DNA of 64,000 bases. Origin: Thalassoglobus sp. JC818. Lineage in GTDB: Bacteria; Planctomycetota; Planctomycetia; Planctomycetales; Planctomycetaceae. Both the position numbers and the translations under genes were made by a program. The notes below the pieces were generated by a model, which was given only the letters and a program-made list of their open reading frames with translations, had not been told where the DNA came from and ran no database searches. This document shows positions 45,456 through 54,907 of this stretch, one piece after another (within the stretch, counting starts at the first letter, position 1; each line of letters opens with the position of its first letter). Where the stretch lies: contig NZ_JBFEFI010000006.1 of the NCBI RefSeq assembly GCF_040717535.1, positions 186,001 to 250,000 on the forward strand. The letters run 5' to 3'.

Positions 45456-47678
45456 ATGTCTCAATCGATGCCATTTTCTCTGACATGCTGCCGAGGCTGG
45501 ACCGCTGCGATCGTTTTGATGGGCGTCGTTTTGGTCAGCTGTTCGTTTGCCGAAGCACAGGATCGTGAGGCAAAACCGATCGGTCGACTCGTGACCATTG
45601 AGAGTCCGCTCACCGATGAAACATTGGGGCTGGTCCGCCGAACGGGTCTTGAGCTACAGGATCTGGCCAATGAGGAACAACGTCCTGCCTCGCTCATTCT
45701 GGAAATCAAGCCGGGAATCTCTCAGTTCCATCACGCTTATGCCCTAGCGGAATTTCTGACGAGCCCAGCTATCTCTGCGGTGTCGACAATTGCGTGGGTT
45801 CCGGAAACGATCTCCGGAAACAACGTGCTCGTCGCACTCTCTTGTAATGACATCGTTCTGCATCCCCAAGCTTCGATCGGGGATATGGGACGCGGAAAGG
45901 CACTCCCAGACGATCAACAGACAATCGTCAAAACGATCGTGGCCAAACGCCGAAATATCAACGTCAACGAGCCACTAGCGCTGGCCCTGATGGACCCGGC
46001 GGAATCGCTCGTCCAATTAACCATCGACACCGGCAACGGGGAGCGAGAAACGCGACTCGTCAGTGAAGCGACCGCATCGCAACTGCTCGATGACGGTGTC
46101 ATTATCACCGAACGCAAAACACTCAAAGAACCGGGTGTCCCTTACTCGATCTCCGGCCGCGATGCCCAGCGACAAAAGATTCTCGCGTCGCGAACCGCAG
46201 AAGACCGACGGGAACTCATCGACACCTATGGTCTTCCCATCGAATCCATTCGTGAACTGGCTCCGGCTGAGGACATCGAAAACGTCGCATACATCGAACT
46301 GCATGACATGATCGATGATGTCTTTTTCGCGTTCGCAATGCGGCAGATCAACCAGGCTGTCAGCAGCGGTGCGAAACTCATCATCTTCGAGATCGATTCG
46401 CCCGGCGGCTACCTGTGGGCTTCGCAAGATCTCTCGAAAGCCATAGCCGACCTGTCAAAACGAGACATCCGAACCGTGGCTTACATCCCGGAAGAAGCCT
46501 TCAGCGGGGGAGCGATGTTGGCGGTCGGTTGTGACGAAATTTACATGAAGCCCGAAGCAACAATCGGGAATGCAATCCCCGTGTTGATGATGCCGGGAGT
46601 TCTCGTTGAAGCAGAGGCAAAACTGCTCAGCGGCGAAGTCAAACACTTGCGCGAACTCGCGGAAATGAAAAATCGTCCCGCAGCTGTCATCGAAGCCTTC
46701 GCGGATCAGAACCTCGAAGTCTTTGAAGTCACGCATAAGGAAACCGGTCGCAAGTGGTACATGTCCGATGATGAAATCCACAAAGCCAATGGCGAATGGA
46801 TTAAAGGCCCTCGGATTACAGAGTCTCGCCCGGGAATCGCTGTCATCGTCAACGGAAATCGTGCTCACGAACTGAAGATCGCTGAGACTCCAGTATCTGG
46901 CCCGGATGAACTTAAGGAACGACTGGGAATTCCGTTGGATACCAAATTCCGGGTGGTCGAACGTTCGTGGGTCGACACACTCGTGTTCTATCTGAACAGT
47001 TCCTGGGTCACCGGAATGCTCTTCTTTCTGGCGATCGTCTGTATCTACATCGAAATGGCGACGATGACCGGATTCTTCGGGATCATTGCAGCCGCCGCGT
47101 TCGGCGTCTTCTTCTGGAGTCGCATGCTGGGAGGCACAGCAACGGGACTCGAAATCGGAATGTTTGTTCTCGGCTTGAGTTGCCTCGCGCTCGAGATCTT
47201 CGTCATCCCGGGGTTTGGTGTGTTTGGTGTTTCCGGGATTCTCATGGTCGTCGGTTCGCTGGTGATGGCGAGCAACACCCTGACCGGAATGGGGATCGAA
47301 TACGACGTCGAACGTGCCATGATTTCATTCGCCCCATTCGCAGCATCTTTAGTCGGGGTGATCATCTTTGCGATGCTGATCAGTCGGTATTTACCATCGA
47401 TTCCGTTCCTCAAAGAAATGGTCCTTGCCCCTCCTGCCGCAGAAGTGTTCGACCCGCATGAACCTCGCCTGCGACCAGAGTATTCACGACCCCATGCCGA
47501 ACTGGTCGGAGAAGTTGGTAAAGCAGTTTCGGTCCTTCGCCCCGCAGGCAAAGCTCAGATTGCCGGACGGCTGTACGACGTCGTCAGCGACGGCCCGTTC
47601 ATCGAAGATGGCTCAAGCATTTCGGTTGTCGAAGTCCATGGAAACCGAATCGTCGTCCGGCTGACAAACGATGTGTAG
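45456..47678 (+). CDS. NfeD family membrane serine protease with two ClpP-like segments
   Basis: 740-aa protein. It has an N-terminal signal/anchor, then a ClpP-type region at about residues 40-200, a second, better preserved one at about 275-430, with the nucleophile segment FSGGAML (Ser) and IDSPGGYLW, several transmembrane segments at about 510-650 and a C-terminal NfeD OB-fold region (LVGEVGKAVSVLRPAGKAQI). The first ClpP-like copy lacks a clear catalytic Ser (SGNNVLVALSC). Members of this group work with stomatin-type proteins in membrane quality control; no stomatin gene is adjacent. It has its own promoter at 45166. Confidence 0.9.
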   Translation: MSQSMPFSLTCCRGWTAAIVLMGVVLVSCSFAEAQDREAKPIGRLVTIESPLTDETLGLVRRTGLELQDLANEEQRPASLILEIKPGISQFHHAYALAEFLTSPAISAVSTIAWVPETISGNNVLVALSCNDIVLHPQASIGDMGRGKALPDDQQTIVKTIVAKRRNINVNEPLALALMDPAESLVQLTIDTGNGERETRLVSEATASQLLDDGVIITERKTLKEPGVPYSISGRDAQRQKILASRTAEDRRELIDTYGLPIESIRELAPAEDIENVAYIELHDMIDDVFFAFAMRQINQAVSSGAKLIIFEIDSPGGYLWASQDLSKAIADLSKRDIRTVAYIPEEAFSGGAMLAVGCDEIYMKPEATIGNAIPVLMMPGVLVEAEAKLLSGEVKHLRELAEMKNRPAAVIEAFADQNLEVFEVTHKETGRKWYMSDDEIHKANGEWIKGPRITESRPGIAVIVNGNRAHELKIAETPVSGPDELKERLGIPLDTKFRVVERSWVDTLVFYLNSSWVTGMLFFLAIVCIYIEMATMTGFFGIIAAAAFGVFFWSRMLGGTATGLEIGMFVLGLSCLALEIFVIPGFGVFGVSGILMVVGSLVMASNTLTGMGIEYDVERAMISFAPFAASLVGVIIFAMLISRYLPSIPFLKEMVLAPPAAEVFDPHEPRLRPEYSRPHAELVGEVGKAVSVLRPAGKAQIAGRLYDVVSDGPFIEDGSSISVVEVHGNRIVVRLTNDV

Positions 47679-47702
47679 TCGCTCTTCGACAAGCGATTTG
47701 CG

Positions 47703-48761
47703 TCACAGAATGAGCATCGCGTCGCCGTAGCTGAAGAAGCGGTAGCGTTCTCGGATCGCTTCTTCGTAAGCGCGTTGAATGAGTTCTCGACCGGCGAATG
47801 TCGAGACGAGCACAAGCAGCGTCGACTTCGGCAGGTGGAAGTTCGTCAGGAGAGCGTCGACGACCTGGAACTCGTACGGGGGACGAATGAAGAGGTTCGT
47901 TTCCCCTGCAAATGGCTGCAGCCCCTGCTCTTTCGCAGCCGATTCGAGTGTTCTCACGCTGGTTGTTCCGATCGCCACAACACGTTTGGTTGCGGCCTTT
48001 GTCTGCTCGATGCGGTCGATGGTCTCCGCTCCGATTTCGCACCACTCCGCGTGCATATCATGGTCGGAAAGCTGATCCACTTTGACTGGGCGAAAGGTCC
48101 CCAGACCGACATGCAGCGTCACGTTTGCTTTCGAAACTCCCAGCTTCGCAAGCGACTCCATGACCTCTTCTGTGAAATGCAGCCCGGCGGTCGGTGCAGC
48201 CACTGCTCCGGGGATCTCGGCATAAAGAGTCTGATAGCGTTCGTAGTCGGTTTTTTCCGCCTCTCGCTGCATGTAGTGCGGAAGCGGAATCGTTCCGAAC
48301 CGAGAAAGGAGATCAATCGTCGATTCGTCGCTTTGCGGAGCTGCGATCCATTCTCCACCGTCGCATTTACTCACAAGCTGAAGAACAAGTTCTCCAGATT
48401 CGGACTCATTGAGCGGGGTCAGCGTCAGCGATTCTCCCGGTTGAAGATGCCCGCGCGTGTGCCCGATCAACCTCCAGTGACGATCCTCCGTTTCACGGAG
48501 AAACAACCCTTCCCACTTCCCACCGGTCGACGTCCTCACACCTGCGATGCGAGCGGGGACGACGCGTGTGTTGTTGAGCACCAATAAATCGCCGGGATCG
48601 AGAAGCTGAGGGAGATCGACAAATTCTCGATGGGAAATCGATTGCGTCGCGCGATCAACAACCAGCAGACGTGACGCATCGCGGCGATCCGCAGGAACGC
48701 TCGCAATCAACTCTTCAGGCAGATGATAGTCGTAAGCATGGATGGAATTGAGGTCGGTCAT
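47703..48761 (-). CDS. queA: S-adenosylmethionine:tRNA ribosyltransferase-isomerase
   Basis: Cytosolic enzyme of the queuosine pathway that transfers the ribose moiety of SAM to 7-aminomethyl-7-deazaguanine in tRNA to make epoxyqueuosine. Segments typical of Que[13 protein letters not shown] at the N-terminus, [29 protein letters not shown] and [14 protein letters not shown], plus the C-terminal [19 protein letters not shown]. From the ATG at 48761 the protein is 352 aa, standard. It converges with the NfeD gene with a 24-bp gap. No other queuosine gene is near. Confidence 0.95.
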   Translation of the reverse strand: MTDLNSIHAYDYHLPEELIASVPADRRDASRLLVVDRATQSISHREFVDLPQLLDPGDLLVLNNTRVVPARIAGVRTSTGGKWEGLFLRETEDRHWRLIGHTRGHLQPGESLTLTPLNESESGELVLQLVSKCDGGEWIAAPQSDESTIDLLSRFGTIPLPHYMQREAEKTDYERYQTLYAEIPGAVAAPTAGLHFTEEVMESLAKLGVSKANVTLHVGLGTFRPVKVDQLSDHDMHAEWCEIGAETIDRIEQTKAATKRVVAIGTTSVRTLESAAKEQGLQPFAGETNLFIRPPYEFQVVDALLTNFHLPKSTLLVLVSTFAGRELIQRAYEEAIRERYRFFSYGDAMLIL

Positions 48762-48981
48762 TGTGCGAACAGAATGTCGAGTTGCCACCCGTTGATCAAG
48801 CGAGTTCTCTCCCTCAAAAACGAGTTTCATCGAAGCTCTCAAACTGACGCTCTAAGTCTTGAGAGATCAACGCTCGGCAGAATATCCTCATCGTGATTGT
48901 TGTGCGATTCAGTGGCATCACCATCGTCACTGCCCCATCGCAGCCTCGAGTCCAATTTCCATCCGAAAAGATTCAACAACA

Positions 48982-49818
48982 ATGAAGACTTACCTCCTGA
49001 CTGCGCTCCTCCTCGGTTTTCTCACCAACTTTCCCCAGGCTGCCCTCGCCGAAGAAGTTTCAATCAGCGATCCCAACCTGGAACGGGTTGTTCGTGAATT
49101 GCTTAAGAAGAAGCAGATTGAAAAGGAAAAAATCGACAGCGCCGATCTGAAGTCGATCTACATTTTGGATGCTCGCGGCGAAGAAATCGAGTCGCTTCAA
49201 GGCCTCGAATTCTGCACCAACCTGTCCGAACTGAAGCTTTCCAACAATCGAATCTCTGACCTGGCTCCGCTCGCTGACCTGATCAATCTTCAGTCACTTT
49301 CGCTCACCGGAAATCAGATCAAAAGCGTCAAACCCCTCGCTACACTCATCAAGTTGCAGTACATCGAAATCGAAGACAATCAGGTCGAATCGCTTGAAGG
49401 TCTCGAACCGCTGACAAACCTGCGGGCGTTTTATGCCGAGGGAAATCAAATCTCAGATCTGTCACCACTGGCCTCTGCTGAGAAACTTGTCTCTCTGAAT
49501 CTGAATGACAATAAAGTTCAGGACCTCAGCCCTATCAAGGGTTTGAACCGAATTTCAACACTCGGATTGACCAACAATCAGGTTTCAGACTTCTCGCCGA
49601 TTTCCGATTGGAAGAACCTGCATCTAACGATGATCGAAGGCAATCCGATCGAGAATCTATCCGTTTTTGTGAGGATGGCACGCAAGGACGTCAACGGCGA
49701 ACGTCGATTCGCTCCGTACTGGAACCTTTACCTCGACGTCGATCCCCTTCCCGATCAAGCAAAGAAGCAAGTTGAGAGGCTGAAGAAATTGGGAGTGCGG
49801 ATCAAGACCTCGTCCTGA
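48982..49818 (+). CDS. Secreted leucine-rich repeat protein
   Basis: 278-aa exported protein. A signal peptide (MKTYLLTALLLGFL... to AALAEE, about 22 residues) precedes six or seven LRRs with the internalin-like pattern L..L..L.L..N.I.D...L (for example LSELKLSNNRISDLAPL and ISTLGLTNNQVSDFSPI). The short C-terminal part (about residues 230-278) is not repeat. LRR proteins bind proteins; the partner is unknown. An upstream open extension to 48859 is excluded because the signal peptide begins at 48982. Confidence 0.9.
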   Translation: MKTYLLTALLLGFLTNFPQAALAEEVSISDPNLERVVRELLKKKQIEKEKIDSADLKSIYILDARGEEIESLQGLEFCTNLSELKLSNNRISDLAPLADLINLQSLSLTGNQIKSVKPLATLIKLQYIEIEDNQVESLEGLEPLTNLRAFYAEGNQISDLSPLASAEKLVSLNLNDNKVQDLSPIKGLNRISTLGLTNNQVSDFSPISDWKNLHLTMIEGNPIENLSVFVRMARKDVNGERRFAPYWNLYLDVDPLPDQAKKQVERLKKLGVRIKTSS

Positions 49819-49851
49819 AGTTCACAGCCTGAAGCGTTTGATTGAAACGGT

Positions 49852-50940
49852 GTGCAAGACTGTAAGTTTGTGAAGATTACCGGGAAGACTGCTCTCGTGA
49901 CGTTCACTCAGCGACTTCCTCCTCTTCCGGACTTGCGGAAAGCCGTTTTGCAACTCGTCCAACAAGTCCCGCTTGGTCAAACGACGACCTATGGTGATCT
50001 CTCACGGGCATTGGGTGACCAGCAAGCGCGAAGTGCTCGTTGGATAGGCGAGTTCTTGAAGGATCATACGCACAACGACGAATGTTCTTGCCATCGAGTC
50101 GTTCGCGCGAATGGAGAAATCGGCCACTATGTGACCGGAAAGACTGACGAAAAGAGGCATCGCCTTCAAAGAGAAGGAGTCGAAGTTTCGGACGCGGGAG
50201 TGGTTGAGACAGACTCTCGCTACCGGGAGTTTGAGTCGGAATCACCGCTGCGAGAACTCCAGAAACTCCAACACGGATTTGCAGAGTCAGCGCGGCGATC
50301 GATGTCAGCAGAACGGTCGACGACGATTCCTGCGGACGCGATTGTCGCTGGCGTTGATGTTGCTTACCCCGAACCGAATGTGGGAGTCGGTGCTTACGTG
50401 GAAGTCGATCCGCTGGATCAGTCTGTTCGATTTCAATTGACAATCCGAGTCCCGGTTTCATTTCCGTATCTGCCGGGCTACCTCACATTCCGAGAGTTGC
50501 CAGTTCTGTTGCCGCTCCTGGATGAGGTGAGCAAGAGTCGTCCGCTCCCGAAAATCATCTTCGTTGACGGCAACGGAATTCTGCATCCCCTCTCTGCAGG
50601 CATCGCCACGGCTCTTGGTGCAATGACGGGTCTTCCAACGATTGGTGTCGCGAAGAGTTTGCTTTGCGGCAGCTTTCAACGTGGAGAGATGCAACGCGGA
50701 GAAACTCGGCCAGTACACGTGGCAGATGAGACTCGCGGGTTCGCGTTCCAGTCAACCGATCGCAGCAGTCCGATCTTCGTCTCGCCGGGCTATGGAATCA
50801 GCTGTGACGACGCCATTGCCTGGACGCGTCGACTGATGGGGAAAACACGACTTCCCGTGCCGACTCACCTCGCCGATCGACTGACTCGAAATCCGAAACT
50901 CGCTGACCAGACTCTTCGTCAGACTGGAGCAACATCATGA
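49852..50940 (+). CDS. Alkyltransferase-like / endonuclease V fusion
   Basis: 362-aa fusion of two DNA-repair modules. Residues about 20-125 match the alkylguanine-DNA alkyltransferase C-terminal domain: VPLGQTTTYGDLSRAL, then a Cys in CSCHRVVRANGEIG, where the usual PCHRV has Ser for Pro but keeps the Cys, so methyl transfer is possible. Residues about 145-350 match endonuclease V: GVDVAYP with the first catalytic Asp, PYLPGYLTFRELP, IIFVDGNGILHPLSAG with the second Asp, and GVAKSLL. A fusion of this order is known from an archaeon (Ferroplasma). Start is GTG. The stop overlaps the start of yraN by 4 bp. Confidence 0.88.
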   Translation: MQDCKFVKITGKTALVTFTQRLPPLPDLRKAVLQLVQQVPLGQTTTYGDLSRALGDQQARSARWIGEFLKDHTHNDECSCHRVVRANGEIGHYVTGKTDEKRHRLQREGVEVSDAGVVETDSRYREFESESPLRELQKLQHGFAESARRSMSAERSTTIPADAIVAGVDVAYPEPNVGVGAYVEVDPLDQSVRFQLTIRVPVSFPYLPGYLTFRELPVLLPLLDEVSKSRPLPKIIFVDGNGILHPLSAGIATALGAMTGLPTIGVAKSLLCGSFQRGEMQRGETRPVHVADETRGFAFQSTDRSSPIFVSPGYGISCDDAIAWTRRLMGKTRLPVPTHLADRLTRNPKLADQTLRQTGATS

Positions 50941-51320
50941 AGAGAGGTTGGCTCAATCGTTTGTTCGGAGATCACGGAGAAAGAATCGCTGCACGATTTT
51001 TGAAGCGAAATGGCTACCGCATTCTGCGACGACAGGCACGCGGGCCGTTCGGGGAAATCGACCTGATCGCCAAGCACCAGGACACGATCGTCTTTGTCGA
51101 AGTGAAAACACGCAAATCGACGAATCGCGGCCATCCCAGCGAAGCAGTCACGGACCAGAAACAGCGTCAGATTTCGCGAGCAGCCCTGGCATGGTTAAAG
51201 AAAAACAACCTGCTCAATCACCGTTGTCGATTTGATGTCATCGCGATTCTGCACACACCGGGTCAGGAACCCGAAATTAAACACATCGTTCACGCATTCG
51301 AAAGTACCGAACGATCGTAG
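50937..51320 (+). CDS. YraN family (UPF0102) putative endonuclease
   Basis: 127-aa protein with the nuclease-like core of the PD-(D/E)XK fold: GEIDLIAKHQ...FVEVKTRK (Glu, Asp, EVK). Family YraN/UPF0102 is often placed near DNA repair or ribosomal-RNA genes and its activity is debated. Its ATG overlaps the stop of the alkyltransferase/endonuclease V gene (ATGA), so the two are translationally coupled. Confidence 0.92.
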   Translation: MKRGWLNRLFGDHGERIAARFLKRNGYRILRRQARGPFGEIDLIAKHQDTIVFVEVKTRKSTNRGHPSEAVTDQKQRQISRAALAWLKKNNLLNHRCRFDVIAILHTPGQEPEIKHIVHAFESTERS

Positions 51321-51853
51321 AAGCAGATCGCAAAAGCGTTCTTGTGGGTTTTCGCAGGCAAACTGGCCAATTTTCCGATGGAATGGTCCAATAAAGTCCT
51401 ACGGAAACAGCAACTTGCTCACAACTGCCGCTAATTTCCGCTCAGAGGTCGGTTTTGAAGCAGGAACTTGGCGTTCAACTCTTCAAATTTCCCTGATCTG
51501 TGTAACAATAGATGGGTGAGGAAGTGAGCGGATCACGGAAAAGATCCAAAGTCATCCACGAAATTTCCTGGATGTAGCGTGTGAGCGGCAACTGTGGTTT
51601 ACGGTTCTTGTTTGACGTTCGCAGAGAACAATGAAAGAACTATTGGCACTGAGCTGTGACACTTCGGTTCAAACGATGTCAATCCCGCCTGACTGCACGC
51701 CTCCACTGACCCTCACAGAAACTGACCCAGATTGCTTCTGAATTCGATCCTGCTTGCCCCAGCAACGTTGAAATTCAGATCACATAACAAAACCTTCCAC
51801 ATCAACCTGAACAAGCGGCTGATGTTTCGTTCAGCCCCCAAGAGGACAAATCG
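51321..51853. other. Gap of about 530 bp before the Tat-type oxidoreductase
   Basis: No gene is supported. A weak TTGACG lies at about 51613 and a TAACAAT at about 51502, but neither has a matching partner box. I see no repeat or terminator hairpin that stands out. Confidence 0.5.
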
Positions 51854-53437
51854 ATGCCAGTGCTGACCCCCGAACAGGAACAGATCGGTAAGGATAATTT
51901 TTCCGGAGCTGTCCATGCGATGAACTCGGCGAACGTGAATCGTCGTGAAATGATCAAAGCAGCCGCAGCTGGTGGGCTTGGCTTGGGAGCTGCCTTTGCC
52001 GGCTATCGTGAACTGAAGGGCGAACCGGTTCGTGTCGGCTTCATCGGAACAGGCGATGAAGGCAACATTCTGCTGTCCGAACACCCGCCGGAATACATGG
52101 ATGTCGTCGCGATTGCGGATTTGCGTCCGTCGAACCGCGAACGAGCGATGATTGGCGACGGCAACGAGCATCGTGTCGGCTTGATCAACAAACTCGGAGC
52201 GGACAAAGCTGGCAAGATTCAGGTGTTCGACAGCCACAAGGCAATGTTGGACAAAGCCAAAGATCTCAAACTCGAAGCAGTCGTCATTGCGACTCCACTG
52301 ATGACTCATGCTCCGATTGCTCTCGACTGTATGAGTGCTGGCCTGCATGTTCTGACCGAAAAGTTGATGGCCCGCACCATTCCGCAGTGCAAGGAAATGA
52401 TTCGCACAGCCCGCGATAACAATCTGCTCCTCGCAGTCGGACACCAGCGACACTACAGCGTTCTGTACGACAACGCCAACAACCTCGTCCAGAACGGACT
52501 CCTCGGCGATTTGAAGCACATTCGCGCTCAATGGCACCGAAACAACAGCTTCCCAGCTGGTGACTCGTGGCGAAAAGGAACTCCGGGAGCCGACCGCGGA
52601 CTCAAGGCAGACAACCTGAAAGGCTTTGGATTCGAAGACGTCAACCAGCTCGTCAACTGGCGACTCTATAACAAAACCGGTGGCGGTCTGATGGCGGAAC
52701 TTGGGTCGCATCAAATGGATGCCTGCAGCATCTTCCTCGGAAAAGTGCATCCGGTGGCAGTTTCTGGTTTCGGCGGAAAGAACTTCTACGGAATTCCTGG
52801 AGTCGGCCCGAAAGACAAATGGGACGATGACCGCGAGATCGACGATCAGATCTTCGTCACGTTCGAGTTCCCGGGAGCCCAGTACGCAGAAAACGATCGC
52901 GACAAGTGCATCGTGACGTACTCCTCAATCAACACGAACAAGTTCGAACCTTACGGTGAAATCGTTTACGGTACTCGTGGAACTCTCTTCATGAAGACCG
53001 AAAAAGAAGCGATGCTCTGGAAAGAAGACGGTCGCGGAAGCGTTGGTGGCGGTCCTGATCAGCGACTCTGGGTCATCAGTGGTTCAGCAGCTGGTGGTGG
53101 TCCTGTCATGGAAGCTTACGAAACGACTTCCGGACCGAAAGTCGAAACCGGTGGAACGGACTGGGCGTCTAACGTCAGTCGCGGGTACACCGAAGAGATG
53201 GAGCACTTCTGCTACGCGATCCGCAACCAGGGACCAGATTACTGGCCAGGCGGACAGCCGATCAGCCCGAAAGAAGGCGGACTTCGCTGTAACGGAATCG
53301 TGGCGATGGCCGACGCGATTATGGCACTGACTGCCAACATCGCGATGGACAAACAGCAGCGAATCGAATTCAACGCTGACTGGTTCGATCCAGATAGCGA
53401 CGCCTGCCCGGAAGAAGCCTTCGGAGTGGAAATCTAA
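51854..53437 (+). CDS. Tat-exported Gfo/Idh/MocA family oxidoreductase
   Basis: 527-aa NAD(P)-type oxidoreductase. A twin-arginine-like signal ([17 protein letters not shown]) lies at residues about 31-50, so the enzyme is likely moved folded across the inner membrane. The Rossmann fold begins with [13 protein letters not shown] and the EKL/EK region of the substrate site ([12 protein letters not shown]) follows. The C-terminal half has the expected beta-sheet plus extra segments. Planctomycetes hold many such genes, usually linked to sugar degradation. Substrate unknown. A terminator follows at 53549. Confidence 0.9.
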   Translation: MPVLTPEQEQIGKDNFSGAVHAMNSANVNRREMIKAAAAGGLGLGAAFAGYRELKGEPVRVGFIGTGDEGNILLSEHPPEYMDVVAIADLRPSNRERAMIGDGNEHRVGLINKLGADKAGKIQVFDSHKAMLDKAKDLKLEAVVIATPLMTHAPIALDCMSAGLHVLTEKLMARTIPQCKEMIRTARDNNLLLAVGHQRHYSVLYDNANNLVQNGLLGDLKHIRAQWHRNNSFPAGDSWRKGTPGADRGLKADNLKGFGFEDVNQLVNWRLYNKTGGGLMAELGSHQMDACSIFLGKVHPVAVSGFGGKNFYGIPGVGPKDKWDDDREIDDQIFVTFEFPGAQYAENDRDKCIVTYSSINTNKFEPYGEIVYGTRGTLFMKTEKEAMLWKEDGRGSVGGGPDQRLWVISGSAAGGGPVMEAYETTSGPKVETGGTDWASNVSRGYTEEMEHFCYAIRNQGPDYWPGGQPISPKEGGLRCNGIVAMADAIMALTANIAMDKQQRIEFNADWFDPDSDACPEEAFGVEI

Positions 53438-53767
53438 ACATTCAGAAGAACCCATTCGGAGATTGAAGAGGCTGTTCGAGTCGTTGTTAAGGCTTCAATA
53501 GAAGTCGCATCGCTCACTCGCCCTTTTCAGACATTGAACGACGAAACGAGAGCGAGGTTGCCTGTCCGCAGCCTCGCTCTTTTTTTACAGACGCTGTTCG
53601 GCTCACCAAAAGTCTTGTGGAGACGACAGCTCTGTCGGTGGTCTGGTACACAATGAGTCGACGGTACAGTACATTTCGAAAATGGATTCATGCTGACCGC
53701 TCGATGACGATTCCCAGACAGCACTGAAACTCGACTGACTTCGAAAACTCACTGGAAAGACTTCGCA
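53438..53767. other. Gap of about 330 bp between the oxidoreductase and M42 peptidase
   Basis: Contains the terminator at 53549-53586. The remainder up to the peptidase start shows no gene; it presumably contains the promoter of the peptidase gene, which I cannot place. Confidence 0.5.
53549..53586 (+). terminator. Rho-independent terminator after the Tat-type oxidoreductase
   Basis: Arms AGAGCGAGGTTGC (53549-53561) and GCAGCCTCGCTCT (53568-53580) pair over a 6-base loop with one wobble, followed by seven T (53580-53586). Confidence 0.85.
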
Positions 53768-54814
53768 ATGGAACTGTTGCAAAAACTGACTCAAACTCCT
53801 TCTGTCCCCGGCCGGGAAGATCGTATCCGTGAGGTCATTCAAGAAGTCATTACGGAAAAGAATCTGTTCGATGAGATTCGCACCGACGCGATGGGTTCTC
53901 TCATCGCTGTCCGTCGCCCTCGTCCGAAAAGTGGATCTCCTGCTGAAAAGCCCGTGAAAGTCATGCTTGCGGCGCACATGGATCAAATCGGGTTTCTCGT
54001 TTCACACGTCAGTTCCGAAGGTTATCTGCGAGTCAATCCAGTCGGAGGGTTCGACACACGAAATCTCTTCGCACGCCGGGTTCGTGTTTGTACGTCGGAT
54101 GGTGACTTGCCCGGGGTAATGAATCCCGCAGGAAAACCAGTTCACATCGCCAGTGCCGAGGAGAAGAAGAACGTTCCTGAGATCACGGAATTCTTCATCG
54201 ACTTGTCGCTTGATGGAGAGCAAGTGAACAAGCAAGTCAAAATCGGAGACATGGTTGTGCTCGACGGACCGTTCTCGGACGTCGGTGACAGCGTTGTCTC
54301 GCAGTGTCTGGACAATCGCGTCGGATGCTGGGCAGTGATACGGGCGATTGAAGCCCTTGAGCATCACGACTGCGAAATCCACGCTGCCTGGACCGTTCAA
54401 GAAGAAGTTGGGCTTCGCGGAGCAATGCCAGCCGCTTATGACATTCAGCCTGATATCGGACTGTCATGCGACACCACCTTGAGCTGCAAGCTTCCCGGAG
54501 TTCCTGAAGAGCAGCACATTACGATTCCCGGCAATGGTGTTTGCCTCAAGATTATGGACTCGTCCACAATTGCCGATTTGAAACTGCTCGAGGAACTCGA
54601 AGCGATTGCAAAAGCGAACGACATCCCCTGCCAGCGAGGAATCCTCCCTCGCGGTGGACAAGATGGAGCCATGATCCAGAAGTCGCGATCAGGTGTTCGA
54701 ACAGCCGTCTTCGCGTGCCCCGTAAAGTACATCCACACGGTCACTGAAATGTCACACAAGACCGACCTCGATTCTTACCCTCGATTGTTGACAGCCTATC
54801 TGTCCCAACTCTAA
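53768..54814 (+). CDS. M42 family aminopeptidase
   Basis: 348-aa dinuclear metallo-aminopeptidase of the M42 family (glutamyl/general aminopeptidase type). Metal-site segments are LAAHMDQIGFLV (His and Asp), the middle LDNRVGCWAVIRAIEALE, the catalytic EE pair in WTVQEEVGLRGAMPA, and the C-terminal VKYIHTVTEMSHKTDL (His). It should cleave N-terminal residues from peptides in the cytosol, often in large oligomers. It lies between the oxidoreductase and ThuA genes but has its own start 187 bp after the terminator. Confidence 0.95.
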   Translation: MELLQKLTQTPSVPGREDRIREVIQEVITEKNLFDEIRTDAMGSLIAVRRPRPKSGSPAEKPVKVMLAAHMDQIGFLVSHVSSEGYLRVNPVGGFDTRNLFARRVRVCTSDGDLPGVMNPAGKPVHIASAEEKKNVPEITEFFIDLSLDGEQVNKQVKIGDMVVLDGPFSDVGDSVVSQCLDNRVGCWAVIRAIEALEHHDCEIHAAWTVQEEVGLRGAMPAAYDIQPDIGLSCDTTLSCKLPGVPEEQHITIPGNGVCLKIMDSSTIADLKLLEELEAIAKANDIPCQRGILPRGGQDGAMIQKSRSGVRTAVFACPVKYIHTVTEMSHKTDLDSYPRLLTAYLSQL

Positions 54815-54907
54815 ACAGAAACAATGCTCGAACGCAGATCATCATCTGGTCAGCGTTCCGTGGCTCGACTCACAGCATCTCAGTTCTCAGCGAAAGGTTC
54901 CTGCGAA

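Noticed and set aside
47775-48587. 270-codon plus-strand frame antisense to queA
   Set aside because: No homology pattern; queA is unmistakable.
51502-51640. Promoter-like boxes upstream of the Tat-type oxidoreductase
   Set aside because: TAACAAT and TTGACG each lack a matching partner at normal spacing.
51713-52750. 345-codon open frame antisense to the Tat-type oxidoreductase
   Set aside because: It lies wholly antisense to a clear gene, has no recognisable domain, and long antisense frames are common where the sense codons are biased.
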